A stretch of DNA of 7,434 nucleotides from UBA7398 sp947491605 (GTDB lineage Bacteria > Actinomycetota > Actinomycetes > Nanopelagicales > Nanopelagicaceae): positions 1 to 7,434 of the forward strand of contig CANLJW010000044.1 of the NCBI GenBank assembly GCA_947491605.1, written 5' to 3'. The notes beneath the pieces were generated by a model. That model saw nothing but the letters and a program-made list of their open reading frames with translations. It did no database searches and was not told the DNA's origin. This document shows positions 1 through 5,517 of this stretch, piece after piece; within the stretch, counting starts at the first letter, position 1; the number at the start of each line of letters is the position of its first letter. The position numbers and the translations under genes were made by a program.

Positions 1-149
1 ACGCCATGAAATGCGCGTCGTACCGGGAAGCCTTCACCTTCGTAACCTTGCGGCGCGGAGGTAACGCTCTTTACGGTCCGTGCATGCGCAGCGGGAGTAG
101 CGATTACGCGCGGTAGGACAGTTATATCTTTTACGGTTACGGCGGGCAT
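1..149 (-). CDS. Pirin family protein, N-terminal part only (runs off the left edge)
   Basis: Read on the minus strand from an ATG at 149-147, this frame stays open to the window edge and gives 49 codons. The peptide starts MPAVTVKDITVLPRV and contains SAPQGYEGEGFPVRRAF at about residues 30-46. That segment resembles the conserved N-terminus of pirins (bicupin metal-binding proteins, some with quercetin dioxygenase activity), where a GEGFPVRRAF-like stretch precedes the first cupin barrel. The metal-binding residues lie outside the window, so enzymatic function cannot be judged. The gene is divergent from the HNH gene, with 103 nt between the two starts. No Shine-Dalgarno sequence is visible before the ATG. 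This stretch is about 58% GC by hand count (86 of 149), richer than the roughly 47% sampled in the neighbouring HNH gene. Family assignment is by recall of the motif only. Confidence 0.82.
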   Translation of the reverse strand, partial: MPAVTVKDITVLPRVIATPAAHARTVKSVTSAPQGYEGEGFPVRRAFHG

Positions 150-204
150 GATTGAAGTTTCAACTACTTTGGGTGGGAATGCAAGTTGAAAACAAAGTAA
201 CGGG

Positions 205-213
205 TGTGCATAA
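205..213 (-). promoter_or_regulatory. Candidate single DnaA-box-like 9-mer
   Basis: On the minus strand this reads TTATGCACA, which fits the bacterial DnaA-box consensus TTATNCACA. It lies in the intergenic region between the divergent pirin and HNH genes. It is a single copy with no neighbouring cluster, so it is not an origin. One chance match in a window of this size is quite possible. Confidence 0.25.
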
Positions 214-252
214 CTTTCCCAACTTGTCAGACCCGTTTTAGATGCTTCTCAC

Positions 253-1572
253 ATGGAGATCGCAATCGAGCTAACCGAAGAAAATATCCTTCGTTTACTT
301 AATACCCGCGCTGGAATTGAAATTCTGACGGAGCTCGTTGCGATTGATCCATTCTCGTTATCGCCATCAGGACGAGTTGATTATTTGTCCGCGTTAGAAA
401 AACAATCTGGCTGGTTGCAGGCTTTGATGCAGAGCGCAATCGTCGCAGTAGCCGGAAATGAACCTTCTAAAGCGGAATCAATGTGGAGCGGTGTTGATGA
501 CTCCGAACGTGAGGAGATTGCGGCGGCGCTTCGACTATCTAGCGGTACCGCGCAAAATCGAATAGATGTAGCGCGCACTCTTATAAATTACTTGCCTAAT
601 ACCTGTGCTGCCTTAGCAAATGGCGAAATTTCAGCTGCACATGCTTCGGTAATTGCCCGGGAAAGCGCTGCGGTAATTGGTAAAGGTTTATCGGCTGCTG
701 CGATCGAAGAGATTGAGTTAAAGGCAATTTCCCATGCTGAATTTCATACGCCAGTTCAAGTTGCTAATAAAGTGCGCGGCACAATAGCAAGACTTTCACC
801 AGAAATTTTTGAAGCTGCATCAGAGTATGCGCGCGATTGTCGTAAAGTCACTATGTATTCTGAACCTGATGGAATGGCAACGATTGTGGCCCTCCTGCCG
901 GCAGCGGATGCTCAAACCGTAATGCTTGCGATAGATGCGCTAGCTAGACATGAATCCGAAATAAATGGTGGTGATGTGAGTATTTCACCTTTAGATGATG
1001 AGCGAACTTTAGATATGAAGCGCGCAGATGCACTTACATCTTTAGCCGCAACCTTCCTTGCAAACAATGTGGATTCCTATAAGCCACATCGACGACCAGT
1101 TACCGTTAACTTAACTATTGATTTACCAACGCTTTTAGGGCTATCGGAGAATCCAGGAATTCTTGCAGGTTACGGCGCAATCCCGGCATCTGTTGCACGA
1201 GAATTAGCAGCTGATGGAAAATGGAAGCGGTTTATTACCGATCCAGTATCTGGTGAATTACTCAACTTAGGTCGAGAAACTTACGAGCCACCGCAAGCGC
1301 TAATTGATTTTCTTACTGCGCGTGATCGAACTTGCAGATTCCCAGGTTGTAGACAACCGGCCAGAGTTGGCGATATCGATCATGCAAAAAGTTGGGATAC
1401 CGGAGGTGAAACCTCAATTTCAAACTTAGGAGTTTTATGTAGACGTCACCATCGAATGAAGACTCATGGTGGTTGGGAATTAAAAAGCAGGGGTGATGGA
1501 TCCTGTACTTGGACTTCACCAACTGGAAAGATTTACCAAGTTCCAGCTCGCCCCATTAACGATGCAGCCTGA
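253..1572 (+). CDS. DUF222 / 13E12-repeat-type protein with C-terminal HNH endonuclease domain
   Basis: This 439-residue protein has the architecture of the actinobacterial DUF222-HNH (13E12 repeat) family. A long, Ala-rich helical region (about residues 30-330) is followed by an HNH nuclease module. In the HNH module C361 and C366 (CRFPGC) and C396 are likely zinc ligands. The core is DIDH at 374-377, with N391 and H399-H400 completing the HNH signature, and GGW at 406-408 follows. The family is abundant and often multicopy in actinobacteria. The HNH fold suggests metal-dependent DNA cleavage, but the biological role is not established. All the HNH residues I looked for are present, so the gene looks intact. 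The start at 253 lacks a Shine-Dalgarno sequence, and the sequence before it has only a weak -10-like GATGCT 6 nt upstream. No flanking inverted or target-site repeats were seen, so there is no direct evidence that it is mobile. Confidence 0.88.
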   Translation: MEIAIELTEENILRLLNTRAGIEILTELVAIDPFSLSPSGRVDYLSALEKQSGWLQALMQSAIVAVAGNEPSKAESMWSGVDDSEREEIAAALRLSSGTAQNRIDVARTLINYLPNTCAALANGEISAAHASVIARESAAVIGKGLSAAAIEEIELKAISHAEFHTPVQVANKVRGTIARLSPEIFEAASEYARDCRKVTMYSEPDGMATIVALLPAADAQTVMLAIDALARHESEINGGDVSISPLDDERTLDMKRADALTSLAATFLANNVDSYKPHRRPVTVNLTIDLPTLLGLSENPGILAGYGAIPASVARELAADGKWKRFITDPVSGELLNLGRETYEPPQALIDFLTARDRTCRFPGCRQPARVGDIDHAKSWDTGGETSISNLGVLCRRHHRMKTHGGWELKSRGDGSCTWTSPTGKIYQVPARPINDAA

Positions 1573-1589
1573 AGCGGCTTTGAATGCTC

Positions 1590-1595
1590 TATGGT
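1590..1595 (+). promoter_or_regulatory. Putative -10 element (TATGGT) for a leaderless transcript
   Basis: TATGGT lies exactly 6 nt before the ATG at 1602, so transcription would be expected to start at or next to the A of the start codon. No convincing -35 is seen 16-18 nt upstream. Its weight comes from the same spacing recurring at three other starts in this window. Co-transcription with the HNH gene, whose stop is at 1572, is the alternative. Confidence 0.4.
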
Positions 1596-1601
1596 TTAAC
1601 A

Positions 1602-1907
1602 ATGGAATCACTTGCGGCATTAGTAGCGCTAATGGCAGCCATAACTGTTGTGGGTGGGCCAATTGCGCTAGGGCTTACCTTTATCAATCCGGCTAAATCC
1701 TCTTTTAACAAGTTAAGAGTTGGAGCGGTAATACTCTTCTCGCTTCCTGCAATATTTATCGGGGTAATTTTTATGACCGCAAATATTGGACTTGGCGGCC
1801 GTCTCTATGGCTTATTTGGTTTCGGAGTTTCAACCTTTGCCCTTTATCGAACTATTAAACAGATGCGCGGAAATCGGAATCCCGATAAAGGACTTATCCA
1901 AGATTAA
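1602..1907 (+). CDS. Small hypothetical membrane protein, three predicted TM segments
   Basis: I do not recognise this protein. From the ATG at 1602 it has 101 residues: a hydrophobic N-terminus (LAALVALMAAITVVGGPIAL), a second hydrophobic segment (AVILFSLPAIFIGVIFM), a third (LYGLFGFGVSTFALY), and a polar, basic C-terminal tail ending KGLIQD. This suggests an integral membrane protein with two or three helices and no visible enzymatic motif. An in-frame ATG at 1584 would add six residues (MLYGLT). I prefer 1602 because a TATGGT hexamer sits 6 nt upstream, as for the other leaderless-type starts here, and neither ATG has a Shine-Dalgarno sequence. It lies 29 nt after the HNH stop on the same strand and could be co-transcribed with it. 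Function is unknown. Confidence 0.6.
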   Translation: MESLAALVALMAAITVVGGPIALGLTFINPAKSSFNKLRVGAVILFSLPAIFIGVIFMTANIGLGGRLYGLFGFGVSTFALYRTIKQMRGNRNPDKGLIQD

Positions 1908-1965
1908 TTTAGGATTGAGTCTGGCTATATCCAAAAGACATTAAACAAATACAATCGAAAAAGCA

Positions 1966-1987
1966 TTGACTTGGGCTTGACTTGGGC
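1966..1987 (+). repeat. Perfect 11-bp tandem duplication (unit TTGACTTGGGC)
   Basis: The unit at 1966-1976 is repeated without mismatch at 1977-1987. Each unit begins with TTGACT, a close match to the -35 consensus TTGACA. The duplication therefore places two possible -35 elements upstream of the TACATT -10 element of the next gene. Only the first copy is correctly spaced (16 nt) from that -10. Confidence 0.9.
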
Positions 1988-1993
1988 TACATT
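1966..1993 (+). promoter_or_regulatory. Promoter of the small membrane gene at 2000, leaderless type
   Basis: The -35 TTGACT (1966-1971) and the -10 TACATT (1988-1993) are separated by 16 nt. The six bases TTGTAG (1994-1999) then lead to the ATG at 2000, so the expected transcription start is the A of the start codon. There is no Shine-Dalgarno sequence. This is the best-formed promoter in the window and a strong candidate for a leaderless mRNA. Confidence 0.65.
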
Positions 1994-1999
1994 TTGTAG

Positions 2000-2245
2000 A
2001 TGAACCCATTAAATTATTTTCGGCTAGCTGGTTACACCCTATTCGCGATTGGACTTATCAACTGGCGTTACCAAACTGGCACTTCTGATGTCGCAATCCA
2101 TAGCGCGATTATTATTTTAACTGGAATACTTATTTTGGTGCTCTCGTTTTTGCCGAGTACCTCTAAATTATTATTGAAGAAACCGTTACAGCAAATTATC
2201 TGGGTCCTCTTCATAGGAGTACTCATTTATGGAGTTGTTAATTAA
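2000..2245 (+). CDS. Small hypothetical membrane protein (81 aa)
   Basis: I do not recognise this protein. It is strongly hydrophobic, with segments at about residues 8-22 (RLAGYTLFAIGLINW), 31-52 (VAIHSAIIILTGILILVLSF) and 65-80 (IIWVLFIGVLIYGVVN), joined by short polar loops including a Lys-containing one (LLLKKPLQQ). A three-helix inner-membrane protein is likely. There is no signal-peptide cleavage site or catalytic motif. The gene has its own well-formed promoter that puts the transcription start at the ATG, which supports it being a real gene despite its size. It is convergent with the tmRNA gene, ending 69 nt from its 3' end. Function is unknown. Confidence 0.65.
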   Translation: MNPLNYFRLAGYTLFAIGLINWRYQTGTSDVAIHSAIIILTGILILVLSFLPSTSKLLLKKPLQQIIWVLFIGVLIYGVVN

Positions 2246-2251
2246 ATAAAG

Positions 2252-2270
2252 CAATTCACTTTGACAATTG
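2252..2270 (-). terminator. Weak candidate terminator for ssrA
   Basis: The inverted repeat CAATT/AATTG (2252-2256 and 2266-2270, 9-nt loop) is followed on the minus strand by the T-rich CTTTATTT. The stem is only 5 bp and AT-rich, so it would be weak as a Rho-independent terminator. It is the best candidate seen downstream of the tmRNA. Confidence 0.22.
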
Positions 2271-2289
2271 GGTCGGCCATCGCTAAAAA
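2261..2289 (+). promoter_or_regulatory. Possible plus-strand promoter pointing antisense into ssrA
   Basis: A consensus -35, TTGACA (2261-2266), is followed after 17 nt by TAAAAA (2284-2289), a 4/6 match to the -10 consensus. Transcription from it would begin near 2296 and run antisense through the tmRNA 3' end. No credible protein lies downstream. It may be coincidental in AT-rich sequence. Confidence 0.3.
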
Positions 2290-2296
2290 TTTTTAG
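2283..2296. repeat. Perfect 14-bp palindrome CTAAAAATTTTTAG
   Basis: This self-complementary sequence sits between the convergent 2000-2245 gene and ssrA. As RNA it would form only a weak AT hairpin, followed by no long U-tract. It could contribute to bidirectional termination or be a protein-binding site, but the sequence does not decide which. Confidence 0.5.
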
Positions 2297-2314
2297 GAAC
2301 GCGCAAGTAAAACA

Positions 2315-2686
2315 TGGTGGAGGTGCCGGGAATCGAACCCGGGTCCTCTGGTACCAAAACAGGGCTTCTACGGGCGTAGTGCGCTATTCGTTTTCTCAGC
2401 TCTGACTCTCACACGCACATGTAGTCAACGAACTCATTTGCGGAAGATTTCCCGATTCATAATCGCAACCTTATGAATAAGTAAGCCCTCTGTCGGCGCT
2501 AGATTCCAAGGCGAGGGCGCACTTGGGCTAACGGATTACGAGGCTCGCTTATGCAGCGAGGGCGTAATCAGCGGCAGTTGTACTGGCGCTTGATTGTTTG
2601 CACGGGTTTTTGGTTTACGAGATCATCCCGGCTTCCTCGGCCCGCTTCCCCTGTCCCAACATCCAAAGTCGAGACCGTTCACCCCC
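2315..2686 (-). ncRNA. ssrA: tmRNA (transfer-messenger RNA)
   Basis: This 372-nt one-piece tmRNA rescues stalled ribosomes together with SmpB. The tRNA-like domain is clear. The mature 5' end GGGGGTG pairs with CACCTCC before the 3' ACCA (7 bp with one G-U), giving the acceptor stem. The 5' region reads GGTGAACGGTCTCGAC, as in actinobacterial tmRNAs. The 3' end has a T-arm CCGGG-TTCGATT-CCCGG and an encoded CCA. The mRNA-like part encodes a 12-residue tag ending DYALAA. The tag's stop codon lies in a hairpin whose outer stem is GATTACG/CGTAATC (2563-2569 with 2534-2540) and inner stem CTCGCT/AGCGAG. The gene lies 57 nt downstream of smpB on the same strand. Mature ends are inferred from base pairing and the 3' CCA. 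Confidence 0.97.
2549..2587 (-). other. tmRNA tag-peptide reading frame, ASTTAADYALAA
   Basis: The frame starts at a GCC resume codon (2587-2585) and ends at TAA (2551-2549), encoding ASTTAADYALAA. The C-terminal ALAA is the usual degradation signal for ClpXP-type proteases. GCC was chosen because the preceding CAAACAATCAAGC closely resembles the sequence before the GCC resume codon of the mycobacterial tmRNA as I recall it. The resulting tag length of 12 also matches. The frame is open further upstream, so a longer tag cannot be fully excluded from sequence alone. Confidence 0.85.
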
Positions 2687-2708
2687 ATGGGAGTTAGAAA
2701 GCTAGCTA

Positions 2709-2735
2709 ATTGTACGTTAATAAAGCAAAAGTAAA
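2709..2735 (-). promoter_or_regulatory. Putative ssrA promoter in the smpB-ssrA gap
   Basis: On the minus strand TACAAT (2714-2709) is a good -10. A partial -35 TTTACT (2735-2730) lies 15 nt upstream, which is short spacing. Transcription would start near 2702, leaving a leader of about 16 nt for 5' processing by RNase P. Read-through from smpB is an alternative. Confidence 0.4.
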
Positions 2736-2743
2736 TACCGAGA

Positions 2744-3262
2744 TTAATCGTCATACTTATTGGATTTACGCGGATTGCTACGCCCAACATTCTTGCCGCT
2801 CAAATTACGCGACATTTCGCGCGCGATTTCTCGACCAGCTTCGCGTTCCATAAGTGCAGCCCGTTTATCGTGCGCTTTCTTTCCCTTAGCCAAACCAAGT
2901 TCTATCTTGGCTTTGCCATCTTTAAAGTAGAGCGAAATCGGAATTAAAGTTAAACCACTCTCTTTCGTCTTGCCAATTAACTTTGTGATCTCTTTCTTAT
3001 GTAACAGTAATTTTCGATCTCTTCGAGGCGTGTGATTAGTCCAAGTTCCTTCCGTATATTCCGGAATATGAACTCCGCTAAGCCATAACTCGCCGTCAAT
3101 AACCATGGCAAAGCCGTCAATGAGCGATGCTCGACCAGCCCGAAGCGACTTCACTTCCGTGCCGGTTAACACAAGACCACATTCATAAACATCTTCTATG
3201 AAGTAATCATGGCGCGCCTTTTTATTTTGCGCGATGAGTTTCCGTCCGACTTCCTTAACCAT
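2744..3262 (-). CDS. smpB: SsrA-binding protein SmpB
   Basis: SmpB binds the tRNA-like domain of tmRNA and delivers it to ribosomes stalled on mRNAs lacking a stop codon. The 172-residue protein carries family hallmarks: an N-terminal KLIAQNKKARHDYFIEDVYECGLVLTG block (residues 8-34), then GTEVKSLRAGRASLIDG, then HIPEYTEGTW. The basic C-terminal region (KAHDKRAALMEREAGREIAREM onward) would form the helix that enters the empty mRNA channel. The C-terminal extension ending RSNPRKSNKYDD makes it slightly longer than many homologues (about 155-160). The start fits typical SmpB N-termini. No Shine-Dalgarno is visible; instead TACCCT sits 6 nt upstream of the ATG, suggesting a leaderless transcript. 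It lies 49 nt after the S41 protease and 57 nt before its RNA partner ssrA. Confidence 0.97.
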   Translation of the reverse strand: MVKEVGRKLIAQNKKARHDYFIEDVYECGLVLTGTEVKSLRAGRASLIDGFAMVIDGELWLSGVHIPEYTEGTWTNHTPRRDRKLLLHKKEITKLIGKTKESGLTLIPISLYFKDGKAKIELGLAKGKKAHDKRAALMEREAGREIAREMSRNLSGKNVGRSNPRKSNKYDD

Positions 3263-3268
3263 GGCTTA

Positions 3269-3298
3269 AGGGTAACGGGTGCGAAATAGAATCGTTAA
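3269..3298 (-). promoter_or_regulatory. Putative leaderless-type promoter of smpB
   Basis: On the minus strand TTAACG (3298-3293, four of six consensus bases) and TACCCT (3274-3269) are separated by 18 nt, and the ATG follows after 6 nt (TAAGCC). The absence of a Shine-Dalgarno sequence fits transcription starting at the ATG. It lies entirely in the 49-nt gap after the protease gene. Confidence 0.42.
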
Positions 3299-3311
3299 TT
3301 AATTGGTGATT

Positions 3312-4499
3312 TCAATTATTAGGCGTAATCAATGAGGCTAAACCGCCAAGCACTTGTAGCGATTTGCTTGCAATCACACTCTCTGGAACCACTAAATCTG
3401 GCATAACGCCTTTTCCTTCAATCAATCTTCCAGAAGGCGATCGGTAAAAGGCAACTGTTAGTTCAAGTTTTGAGCCATCGTTCAACGTTTTAAACTCTTG
3501 CACTGTTCCCTTGCCATAACTCTTCTCACCAAGGATTACTGCTCTATTTCTATCTTGTAGCGCTGCCGCCAATATCTCAGCAGCACTTGCGGTTGATCGA
3601 TTAATCAAAACAATTAGCGGAGCTTGATCTGCGCCAGTTTTGGTGGATTCAAATATAACCTTTTCGCCCGATGCCTTCTGATAAGAAACAATAATTCCAC
3701 CATCTATAAATTGACGGGCAACTCCAACCGCTTCTTCAACAATCCCGCCAGGGTTATTTCTTAAATCTATAATTATCCCCTTGCTATGAGGAGTGTTGGT
3801 TAGGAACCATTGCACATCGTTTGCAGTTAATGAAGAAAAAGATGAAATTGTTAATAGCGCTACATCTTTGGAGATGGTTGATATCTCGACATTTTTTGCA
3901 GTTATTTTGGCTCGTTTCAGCGAAACCAAAATATTCTTTCCGCTTCTAAGTATAAGCAAATCAACTTTCTTGCCGATGTTTCCACGAAGCATTGCAATCG
4001 CCGATGGTAAAGATGCACCTTGCACATCGGTTCCATCAATTTCAATTAATTGGTCGCTTACCTTTATCCCCGCAGCAGCGGCCGGAGAGGTTACTTCAAC
4101 ACTTGCAATCTCTAGAACTCCCGAGGTGGGCCGTCTTAAAATAATTCCAACGCCGGTGTACTGGTTATTTAATTGGTCTTGAAATATATCAAGCGCACTT
4201 GTAGGGAAATAATTTGACCACTGATCTCCCGATGCCTTGATCGCACCCTCGATTGCTGCCCGTTGCAATAGTTGCTTTGTAACTTTTGACTGTCCCGCAG
4301 ATGTTATTTCTTTAATAGCTTCGTCAACGGGACCGTCAGAATTCCTACTTCCAGTCGAGTATCCGATTGCGAAAACAAGGGTCATTACTATGAAAATGAT
4401 GCCGCTTGCTCGAAATGAATTCCCGCTAAGCGGTTTTAGAATTTTTGCTTTTATCTTGGTAATAATTGAAGGGCGCAAAAAGTCTGGTTCGCGCACCAT
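3312..4499 (-). CDS. S41 family C-terminal processing protease (CtpA/CtpB type), membrane-anchored
   Basis: This is a 395-residue serine protease of the tail-specific/C-terminal processing family. A short cytoplasmic N-terminus is followed by one TM helix at about residues 33-50 (SGIIFIVMTLVFAIGYSTG), which would place the rest outside the membrane. A PDZ domain spans about 114-198 (YTGVGI, SPAAAAGIKVSDQLIEIDG). The S41 catalytic domain contains IIIDLRNNPGG (242-252), the nucleophile S305 in STASAAE, the general base K330 in EKSYGKGTVQ, and Q334. The Ser-Lys and Lys-Gln spacings (25 and 4) match the CtpB catalytic triad as I recall it. It probably trims or degrades envelope proteins. It lies 64 nt downstream of ftsX, and a similar ftsE-ftsX-S41-smpB order occurs in other actinobacteria (recalled). 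A Shine-Dalgarno AGGAG 9 nt before the ATG supports this start. Confidence 0.92.
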   Translation of the reverse strand: MVREPDFLRPSIITKIKAKILKPLSGNSFRASGIIFIVMTLVFAIGYSTGSRNSDGPVDEAIKEITSAGQSKVTKQLLQRAAIEGAIKASGDQWSNYFPTSALDIFQDQLNNQYTGVGIILRRPTSGVLEIASVEVTSPAAAAGIKVSDQLIEIDGTDVQGASLPSAIAMLRGNIGKKVDLLILRSGKNILVSLKRAKITAKNVEISTISKDVALLTISSFSSLTANDVQWFLTNTPHSKGIIIDLRNNPGGIVEEAVGVARQFIDGGIIVSYQKASGEKVIFESTKTGADQAPLIVLINRSTASAAEILAAALQDRNRAVILGEKSYGKGTVQEFKTLNDGSKLELTVAFYRSPSGRLIEGKGVMPDLVVPESVIASKSLQVLGGLASLITPNN

Positions 4500-4508
4500 T
4501 TCAACACA

Positions 4509-4513
4509 CTCCT
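4509..4513 (-). promoter_or_regulatory. Ribosome binding site of the S41 protease
   Basis: AGGAG on the minus strand lies 9 nt upstream of the ATG at 4499. It fixes the start and contrasts with the SD-less starts of ftsE and smpB. This gene is therefore likely translated from a longer transcript that continues from ftsEX. Confidence 0.7.
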
Positions 4514-4563
4514 GGGAAGTTCTCCCCCGTGCTTTACGAAGGACTTATTGGAGGTTAAAAGTA

Positions 4564-5466
4564 CTAGACCTTTAGATATTTGCGAAGTGTGAGTGTAGAA
4601 GCAATGGCAGATACGCCTAAACCTGTTAGGAGTAAGTAACTCGAAGTGACCCAAACATCGCGCCAGCCGAAGAAGTTTGTGAAGGTTAATAGAGGCGCAA
4701 CTCGTTGATCTATCACTAATTTAAATGTTGCAAGTAACCCAGTAGAAAATAGCCAACCAATTATCGCTGCAAACACGCCTTCAAGTAAGAAAGGCAATTG
4801 AATTGAAAATGAGCTAGCGCCAACTAATTTCATTACATTAGTTTCGCGACGTCGATTAAATGCGGCGAGGCGAAGTGTGTTGCTTATAAGTAGCGCTGCA
4901 GTAAGAACGCTGGCTAAGCCGATCGCGAGCGCGCCATCGCGAAGCACATTTAAGAGTTTAAAGAACTTCTCCAGAATAGAGCGTTGGTCTTGTACAACAT
5001 CTACACCAGGGCGCCCGGAGAAGGCGCTCTCAACAACTGCAAATTGAGTTGGATCTTTTAATTTAACTCGAAAAGATTCCGGTAATTGATCTTGCGTAAC
5101 ATTCTGTGCAATTGCCGAACCTTTAAATCTTTCTTGGAAGCGAGTAAATGCTTCACCTTGGGATTCGTAATAAACACTCTGCACTGCTGGAAGATCTTGT
5201 AAATCTTTTTGAATCTCAACGCGTTGACCATCTGTTATTACGCCACCGGAACATGACGCCGATTCGGAGAGTGATCCGCAAAGGTAGACCGAAACTTCGA
5301 TTTTGTCGTACCAATAATCTTTCATTACGCGCACTTGGGCATTTGAAAGAAATCCGATACCAAGAAGTGAGAGTGAAATTGCGACGGTAATAATTACCGC
5401 AAATGTCATGGTTAGGTTACGTCGAAGTCCAATACCGACTTCGCTCATAAGAAATCCAGCGCGCAT
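4564..5466 (-). CDS. ftsX: Cell division protein FtsX
   Basis: FtsX is the membrane subunit of the FtsEX complex, an ABC-type mechanotransmitter that activates peptidoglycan hydrolases at the septum rather than transporting solutes. The 300 residues show the expected topology. An N-terminal segment (SEVGIGLRRNLTMTFAV) runs into TM1 at about 20-41. A large extracellular domain covers about 43-170. TM2 (about 178-203), TM3 (about 224-248) and TM4 (about 270-293) follow, with a short basic tail (TLRKYLKV). The extracellular domain contains two cysteines, C63 and C72, in VYLCGSLSESASC, which could form a disulfide. The FtsX domain segment LRLAAFNRRRETNVMKLVGAS (196-216) is typical. The start at 5466 is supported by a strong Shine-Dalgarno sequence and by similarity to actinobacterial FtsX N-termini. 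It follows ftsE by 51 nt. Confidence 0.95.
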   Translation of the reverse strand: MRAGFLMSEVGIGLRRNLTMTFAVIITVAISLSLLGIGFLSNAQVRVMKDYWYDKIEVSVYLCGSLSESASCSGGVITDGQRVEIQKDLQDLPAVQSVYYESQGEAFTRFQERFKGSAIAQNVTQDQLPESFRVKLKDPTQFAVVESAFSGRPGVDVVQDQRSILEKFFKLLNVLRDGALAIGLASVLTAALLISNTLRLAAFNRRRETNVMKLVGASSFSIQLPFLLEGVFAAIIGWLFSTGLLATFKLVIDQRVAPLLTFTNFFGWRDVWVTSSYLLLTGLGVSAIASTLTLRKYLKV

Positions 5467-5472
5467 ATCTCT

Positions 5473-5479
5473 CCTCCTT
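5473..5479 (-). promoter_or_regulatory. Strong Shine-Dalgarno sequence of ftsX
   Basis: AAGGAGG on the minus strand lies 6 nt before the ftsX ATG and is the strongest ribosome binding site in the window. It shows that the host uses canonical initiation for operon-internal genes. Confidence 0.85.
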
Positions 5480-5517
5480 TCCCTCTCTTTTGTTTAGTTA
5501 ATTTACTTTATCTGAAA

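Noticed and set aside
1313..1522. Minus-strand 69-codon frame inside the HNH domain
   Set aside because: Antisense to the strongly recognisable HNH motif region; no independent support.
2314..2379. Plus-strand 21-codon frame beginning MVEVPGIEPGS opposite the tmRNA 3' end
   Set aside because: This is the well-known spurious peptide made by translating the complement of a tRNA/tmRNA T-arm and acceptor stem; it is not a gene.
2522..2531. ACTTGGGCTA inside the tmRNA, resembling the 11-bp repeat unit near 1966
   Set aside because: Only a 10-base match and located in conserved tmRNA sequence; most simply coincidence rather than a dispersed repeat.
2543..2587. tmRNA reading frame starting at GCAAACAATCAAG in another phase
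   Set aside because: That phase does not end with the ALAA-stop pattern, whereas the GCC-initiated frame ends DYALAA-TAA and matches the mycobacterial context.
3793..4575. Plus-strand open frames of 129 and 112 codons opposite the S41 protease and its upstream gap
   Set aside because: They lie antisense to a protease gene with intact catalytic motifs, have no recognisable domain and no SD; they are shadows.
5148..5390. Plus-strand 80-codon frame inside ftsX
   Set aside because: Antisense to the FtsX extracellular domain, with no domain or start signal.
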